A stretch of DNA of 64,000 bases from Acinetobacter sp. ANC 3813 (lineage in GTDB: Bacteria > Pseudomonadota > Gammaproteobacteria > Pseudomonadales > Moraxellaceae), in assembly GCF_002135435.1 (NCBI RefSeq), contig NZ_NEGK01000011.1, forward strand, positions 1-64,000, written 5' to 3'. This document shows, piece after piece, positions 63,598 through 64,000 of this stretch; the first letter of the stretch is position 1; each line of letters begins with the position of its first letter. A model generated the notes under the pieces. The model did no database searches, was not told where the DNA came from, and saw only the letters and a list, made by a program, of their open reading frames with translations. The translations under genes and the position numbers were made by a program.

Positions 63598-64000
63598 TTA
63601 ATCGAAAAAATTCAGTTGGGGGCTGATTTTTTCGATTTTTATTTTAGGAACATGCGAGCATTCAAATTCTTCTACTGGAAAACCCGTAATAAAACTAGAA
63701 ATATTCGGAGATTTCCAATTCAGCCATGTCTCAAGCTGCTCATGCGGAATAACAATGACTGAGCGCTTTACATTGCCGGGTTCATGAAATTCTTTCATCA
63801 TTGGATGGTCTATCGCATCCATGGTCAGCATTGTGGATGATCGAATAATTTCTTGCCCTTTTTGGCAAATCTCATATAAAGCTGCTATATAAAACGCCTT
63901 GCCATCTTTGCGTCTTACACCCCATCGCTGCGGTTTATTGTCTATATATTTAGATTCATAAAATTCTGCAACTGGAATCACGCCAAATTTGCATTTATTA
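63598..64000 (-). CDS. SRAP-family (YedK/HMCES-like) protein, C-terminal part (5' end outside window)
   Basis: The frame is open from the right edge to the stop at 63598, at least 133 residues. GVIPVAEFYES corresponds to the family motif LIPxxGFYEW, followed by GKAFYIAALYEI, STMLTMDAIDHPMMKEFHE and VIVIPHEQLETWLNW. SRAP proteins use an N-terminal cysteine, outside this window, to cross-link abasic sites in single-stranded DNA. Convergent with the MarR gene, 13 bp away. Confidence 0.8.
   Translation of the reverse strand, partial: NKCKFGVIPVAEFYESKYIDNKPQRWGVRRKDGKAFYIAALYEICQKGQEIIRSSTMLTMDAIDHPMMKEFHEPGNVKRSVIVIPHEQLETWLNWKSPNISSFITGFPVEEFECSHVPKIKIEKISPQLNFFD

Overview
The window is chromosomal DNA from a gammaproteobacterium, almost certainly an Acinetobacter. 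I infer this from the moderately low GC content, from protein sequences that read like their Acinetobacter counterparts, and from gene orders known in that genus: divergent ppsR/ppsA, cyoABCDE, rpsF-rpsR-rplI followed by dnaB and alr with no priB, and the divergent aceI/aceR efflux pair. I found no rRNA, tRNA, CRISPR array, prophage or intact insertion sequence. Most of the window is core genome with small accessory patches and several decayed genes.

Layout. 1-3.4 kb: the tail of a protein running off the left edge, a frameshifted small gene, a flavin-dependent luciferase-like oxidoreductase behind two identical-arm palindromes, a YiaA-type membrane protein and a truncated flavin monooxygenase-like protein. 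3.7-7.9 kb: PEP synthase and its regulator, then a GYF_2/RDD membrane protein. 8-13.1 kb: the cytochrome bo3 operon cyoABCDE, whose leader holds a long hairpin with a tiny ORF. 13.6-17.5 kb: ribosomal proteins S6, S18 and L9, then dnaB and alr. 17.5-22.5 kb: a minus-strand operon for circularly permuted ATP-grasp, alpha-E, transglutaminase-like and Anbu (proteasome-like) proteins, with a divergent WYL regulator. 23-36.5 kb: an FMN-binding glutamate synthase-like protein; a phosphatase-murB-YdcF-hydrolase operon; an iron-dependent alcohol dehydrogenase; an OmpW-family pseudogene; a thioesterase; dnaX; an NlpE-like lipoprotein; and a beta-lactamase-fold hydrolase.

36.5-44.6 kb: a fatty-acyl set (MaoC hydratase, long FabG-type reductase, and a divergent thiolase with an unusual N-terminal tail), a large lipoprotein with an HExxH metalloprotease motif, a relic of a second PACE efflux gene, and an intact OmpW-family porin. 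44.8-50.3 kb: aceI/aceR, transaldolase, a LysE-type exporter, a BenE-type transporter and an autoregulated-looking SMR pump/TetR operon. 50.4-64 kb: a lipoprotein esterase, two universal stress proteins, an RDD protein, small unknown genes, pepN, a zinc-ribbon protein of unknown function, thiM, an unknown protein, a TerC/CBS membrane protein, a MarR regulator and the C-terminal part of an SRAP-family protein cut by the right edge.

Functional links. PpsR and PpsA switch carbon flow toward gluconeogenesis. The cyo operon encodes a complete quinol oxidase plus heme O synthase. The Anbu operon is a conserved but poorly understood module, and the sequence shows that its protease starts with a catalytic-type threonine directly after the initiator methionine. 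AceI and the SMR pump are two separate cation/biocide export systems, each next to its own regulator. The least described items are the Anbu operon, the cyo leader hairpin, the PACE relic, the metalloprotease-like lipoprotein and the zinc-ribbon protein.
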